Source of the DNA: Rhabditophanes sp. KR3021
Taxonomy: Eukaryota; Nematoda; Chromadorea; Rhabditida; Alloionematidae
DNA length: 64,000 nucleotides
Assembly: GCA_963281155.1 (NCBI GenBank)
Contig: CAUJLY010000005.1
Location: 558,001 to 622,000, forward strand
Direction of reading: 5' to 3'
Shown here: positions 58,791 to 64,000 of the stretch, in pieces
Layout: every line of letters begins with the position of its first letter
Position numbering within the stretch: the first letter of the stretch is position 1
Notes under the pieces: model-generated
Told to the model about the DNA's origin: nothing
What the model saw: only the letters and a program-made list of their open reading frames with translations
Database searches by the model: none
Made by a program: the position numbers and the translations under genes

Positions 58791-59820
58791 TGGGGAGAAT
58801 ATTTGGTATATATTTTCCGAACTATGATCAATTAAATGCTTTGATTAGTTCAATACCTCTCGAATGGCCTGCCAATATCTCCACTTTGCACCTTTCATTA
58901 AAAGTTAAGTATCCTAATCACAAAATGTTAATTATTATTATATCATGACCAAGACGTTTGATGATATATTAATTAACTTAAAAGAGTTTTCCTCTCAGTA
59001 AATGATGGGCTAATTTTGAAAATAAATCAACGTCCTCTTGTTACTGGATGTGCTGGATTCAATTATGGAGAAATGTTATTAATGTTACTAATATTATTGC
59101 ATAGTATGAAAGCGGATAAAATTGAAGAAATACGACTTTCATATTGTGGACTCAAAACAACCACCTATCTATTTTCAGATGACATGGACGAACAAAGAAT
59201 AAGAACAAACCTTCCAAAGTTACAAAACATCGCATTTACCCTTGATTTGATACCATTTGATTATGTTCCAGTATATGAACATGATAAATCTGATTTTGAA
59301 GAATGTCTAAGTGCTATCAAAAAGTCGTCAAACGTTTTTCTTAAACCTAAATGCTGGTTTATTCATATCCTCACCATCTTCCATATTTAATGAAAATTAA
59401 CAAAATGCTGCTGAAAATTCAAAGACAATAAGATAATTCTACGGGTTAACGACTATTGTAAAGCTATTAAAATGTTGAAATTTCAAATGAAAATTGTGAA
59501 TTAGATATTACGTTAGTGGTATGCAATCCTGAGGTTATCAAGATTCTGTTATCTAAGGAAAATCAAAATTAGAAAAAGATTATATGAATGTTTGTTCGTC
59601 AAAAATTTATCCATTTCCATTCCATAGTGCCGCAGTGAAGACAGAAATTCCTTAAGGAAGAGGTGCAAATCGTCCTAAATATTACCTTCTGATATTCTTT
59701 CGATTTCACCCAAAATTTGCATCTATTTTTAAACAAGTTTATAACCATCAAATTATTACACCAATTTTATTAGGAGATAAAATAGACGTAAAGTTTCTTA
59801 TTATACAAATTTTAATTAAA
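58791..59820 (+). pseudogene. Unrecognised gene, probably decayed towards its 3' end
   Basis: An ATG at 58791 starts MGRIFGIYFPNYDQLNAL, with LEWPANISTLHLSLK, whose Leu spacing resembles a leucine-rich-repeat start. An intron (gtatcc..ttaaaag, about 58910-58988) leads to exon 2, which continues VFLSVNDGLILKINQRPL and stays open to 59388 (KIEEIRLSYCGLKTTTY, NLPKLQNIAFTLDLIPFDY). After that stop, coding-like pieces continue in other frames (ENCELDITLVVCNPEVIKIL near 59500; RPKYYLLIFFRFHPKF near 59670) up to the convergent end of TOP3B. I do not recognise the family. Either it is a pseudogene or the 59389 stop is genuine and the rest is untranslated. Confidence 0.4.
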
Positions 59821-62661
<2,841 letters not shown>

Positions 62662-62714
62662 TTAAATAAAAACAGTTTCTAGTGTGTTGAACGGCGAAAG
62701 TAACAGCTTTCTCA

Positions 62715-62810
62715 ATGAATAGATATGCTACCAATGGTCAGTTAAACTTTCCATCCAAGACAGTCCCTCTTCCAAAAAATGACAATGAATTACAAAACAA
62801 GACATCGTAA
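62715..62810 (+). CDS. Short open frame between TOP3B and the next gene
   Basis: A 31-codon frame (MNRYATNGQLNFPSKTV..) with a true ATG, divergent from TOP3B and followed at once by AATAAA. It could be a micropeptide, a first exon or chance. There is no other support. Confidence 0.15.
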   Translation: MNRYATNGQLNFPSKTVPLPKNDNELQNKTS

Positions 62811-63155
62811 ATAAATTTGAACTTTGAAAGAACTCATTTCAAATGGCAAAATTTGGGATTTATTGTTTTGAATATCTTATCTATAAAATGCTGAATTTAC
62901 AAATTTTAAAATAGCCTACCGTTCAATCCTTTTGTGACGTACTTCATTGTGGCCATTCTTCCTTAAATAATTGTGTTACTTTACTTATTTTCTAGCACTA
63001 CCGCACAAACACCTTTTGTCATTATCCTCGCATTTATTGTATTGGTATGTTACAATACATCATGTTTCAAAAAACACATTGAACAGATGGGGTAAATTTA
63101 AATATAGCAAATGTGCAAAGGACGTGTAAATGCAAATAAAAAAGTGTATTCTTGA

Positions 63156-63478
63156 ATGAGTTCCCCTCTCCAAGATGAATCGTTACTCTACATTGGGAGT
63201 GGAATTACATTGACAATTGTAGTAATAATTTGTATTGTTTTATTTTGCTTTTGTTCAATTCAAAATGACCCTCATCCGCTAAATAATCCCCAAGTCTCAC
63301 AAATCTACGCAAAACGCCATCCTTAACTCGCCTATTTGCCTTCAACTCAAAACACGACATCGAAGAAAACTGGCTAGAAGAGGATGATCTCGACATCCAG
63401 GAATACACTTCTACATTTTATCAAAAGCCAGGACTTAATTTTTTTAATAAAGAGAACATTAAACAATATGGTAAATAA
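63156..63478 (+). pseudogene. Small single-pass membrane protein, one frameshift
   Basis: An ATG at 63156 starts MSSPLQDESLLYIGSG, followed by a strong membrane segment (ITLTIVVIICIVLFCFCS) and a cytosol- or lumen-facing tail, ending at a TAA after AKRHP near 63325. One base over, the frame is open and acidic to a TAA at 63476-63478 (DIEENWLEEDDLDIQEY, KPGLNFFNKENIKQYGK). Together they would make a protein of about 106 residues. As two other genes here have one-base homopolymer shifts, this may be a sequencing slip rather than decay. No family was recognised. Confidence 0.45.
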
Positions 63479-63528
63479 TTTAAATTAACTTTTGCACTAC
63501 ATAAATTAATTTGTAAATCATATTTGTA

Positions 63529-64000
63529 TTATAATTTCTTTGTGTTAGCCATAATTAAACTCGTCTTTGCTTTGTTTAGAAGAAGAGAACTTCTTTTTGC
63601 TCGTTTGAAGCCGTAACCTCCCCCACAATAAGATCCGCCGCAACCACCGCCATATCCCCCTGAAAAACTACCATAGTTTCCGGACATACCTTGTTGAAAC
63701 CCACCTCCAAATCCGCCTCCGAACCCACCTCCGAACCCACCTCCGAATCCACCGCCGAACCCTCCTCCAAATCCACCCCCACCACAGCCTCCTCTTTGGC
63801 ACATTGGCGTGCAAATAGGAAGGCAAGTTCCGCAGCATCCCGACTGCACAGGAATCGGCATAGGCAATGGTACCGGAATCTGGACTGGGACCGGAACCTG
63901 CTGAATCATAATAGGTGGCGGTCCACAACACATAGGCTTAAAATAAAAATAAGAAACGCCACTAAATAGTAAAACTAACCGGTGGTGGTCCACAACACCC
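63529..64000 (-). CDS. Glycine-rich secreted protein, 3' part (runs off the right edge)
   Basis: The last exon is 63529-63936, preceded by an intron (63937-63979) and part of an upstream exon (63980-64000, encoding CCGPPP). The spliced start reads CCGPPPPMCCGPPPIMIQQ, then a Pro/Val repeat (VPVPVQIPVPLPMPIPV), a cysteine cluster (CCGTCLPICTPMC), six or so tandem FGGG units and GGYGGGCGGSYCGGGYGF. It ends FKRAKRSSLLL.. with a dibasic site. Such Gly/Cys/Pro-rich proteins are common in worm cuticle, eggshell or secretions, but the exact role is unknown. The start and any signal peptide lie outside the window. Confidence 0.7.
   Translation of the reverse strand, partial: GVVDHHRLVLLFSGVSYFYFKPMCCGPPPIMIQQVPVPVQIPVPLPMPIPVQSGCCGTCLPICTPMCQRGGCGGGGFGGGFGGGFGGGFGGGFGGGFGGGFQQGMSGNYGSFSGGYGGGCGGSYCGGGYGFKRAKRSSLLLNKAKTSLIMANTKKL
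63690..63785 (-). repeat. Tandem repeat coding for FGGG units
   Basis: About seven copies of a 12-base unit (GGTGGGTTCGGA-like on the minus strand) inside the glycine-rich gene. The copies differ slightly at third positions, so this is an array maintained by unequal exchange rather than a recent expansion. Confidence 0.75.

Overview
This is nuclear DNA of a small, AT-rich invertebrate animal. The genes have spliceosomal introns, mostly short (39 to 220 bases), with gtaagt or gtatgt donors, and the proteins are metazoan: hemicentin, an FMRFamide-type receptor, USO1/p115, NOP2 and topoisomerase 3-beta. The hemicentin lacks thrombospondin repeats, as nematode HIM-4 does. A nematode or similar worm is my best guess, but no ribosomal or mitochondrial marker is present to confirm it.

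Layout. 1-5134 has no gene I can support. 5135-6480 (-) is a class A peptide GPCR. 9938-47420 (-) is one very large gene, hemicentin, which I rebuilt as 38 exons (about 16.4 kb of exon, about 5,470 residues): signal peptide, von Willebrand A domain, hemicentin linker, roughly 45 Ig domains, nidogen-type G2 barrel, calcium-binding EGF domains and a fibulin-type C-terminus. Two genes are nested on the opposite strand in its introns: a small secreted protein (16284-16728) and a cysteine-rich, probably GPI-anchored protein made of two ADAM10/17-like membrane-proximal modules (30774-31841). From 51.4 kb on come three housekeeping genes, USO1 (+), NOP2 (+) and TOP3B (-). The gaps between them hold decayed genes: a coiled-coil/YIG-like relic, a BTB-BACK gene with two in-frame stops, and an unknown gene. 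The right edge holds a small single-pass membrane protein (frameshifted) and the 3' end of a glycine-rich secreted protein.

The most interesting signal is in the hemicentin introns. At least twelve contain relics of two related families of genes that look like GIY-YIG nucleases. All lie on the + strand, antisense to hemicentin, and all are broken. Family A has three copies and family B nine, including internally deleted short forms made of little more than the element ends. In family B the element 3' end usually coincides with the hemicentin splice donor, and all nine introns cut the Ig fold next to the same Tyr-x-Cys codons. This could be an introner-like or homing element that colonised one gene, or the elements could have been copied along with Ig exons. 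The sequence alone does not decide this.

Two conserved genes (hemicentin exon 22 and TOP3B) each contain a one-base shift in a homopolymer. I read these as probable sequencing or assembly errors, and they are a caution for the other frameshifts.
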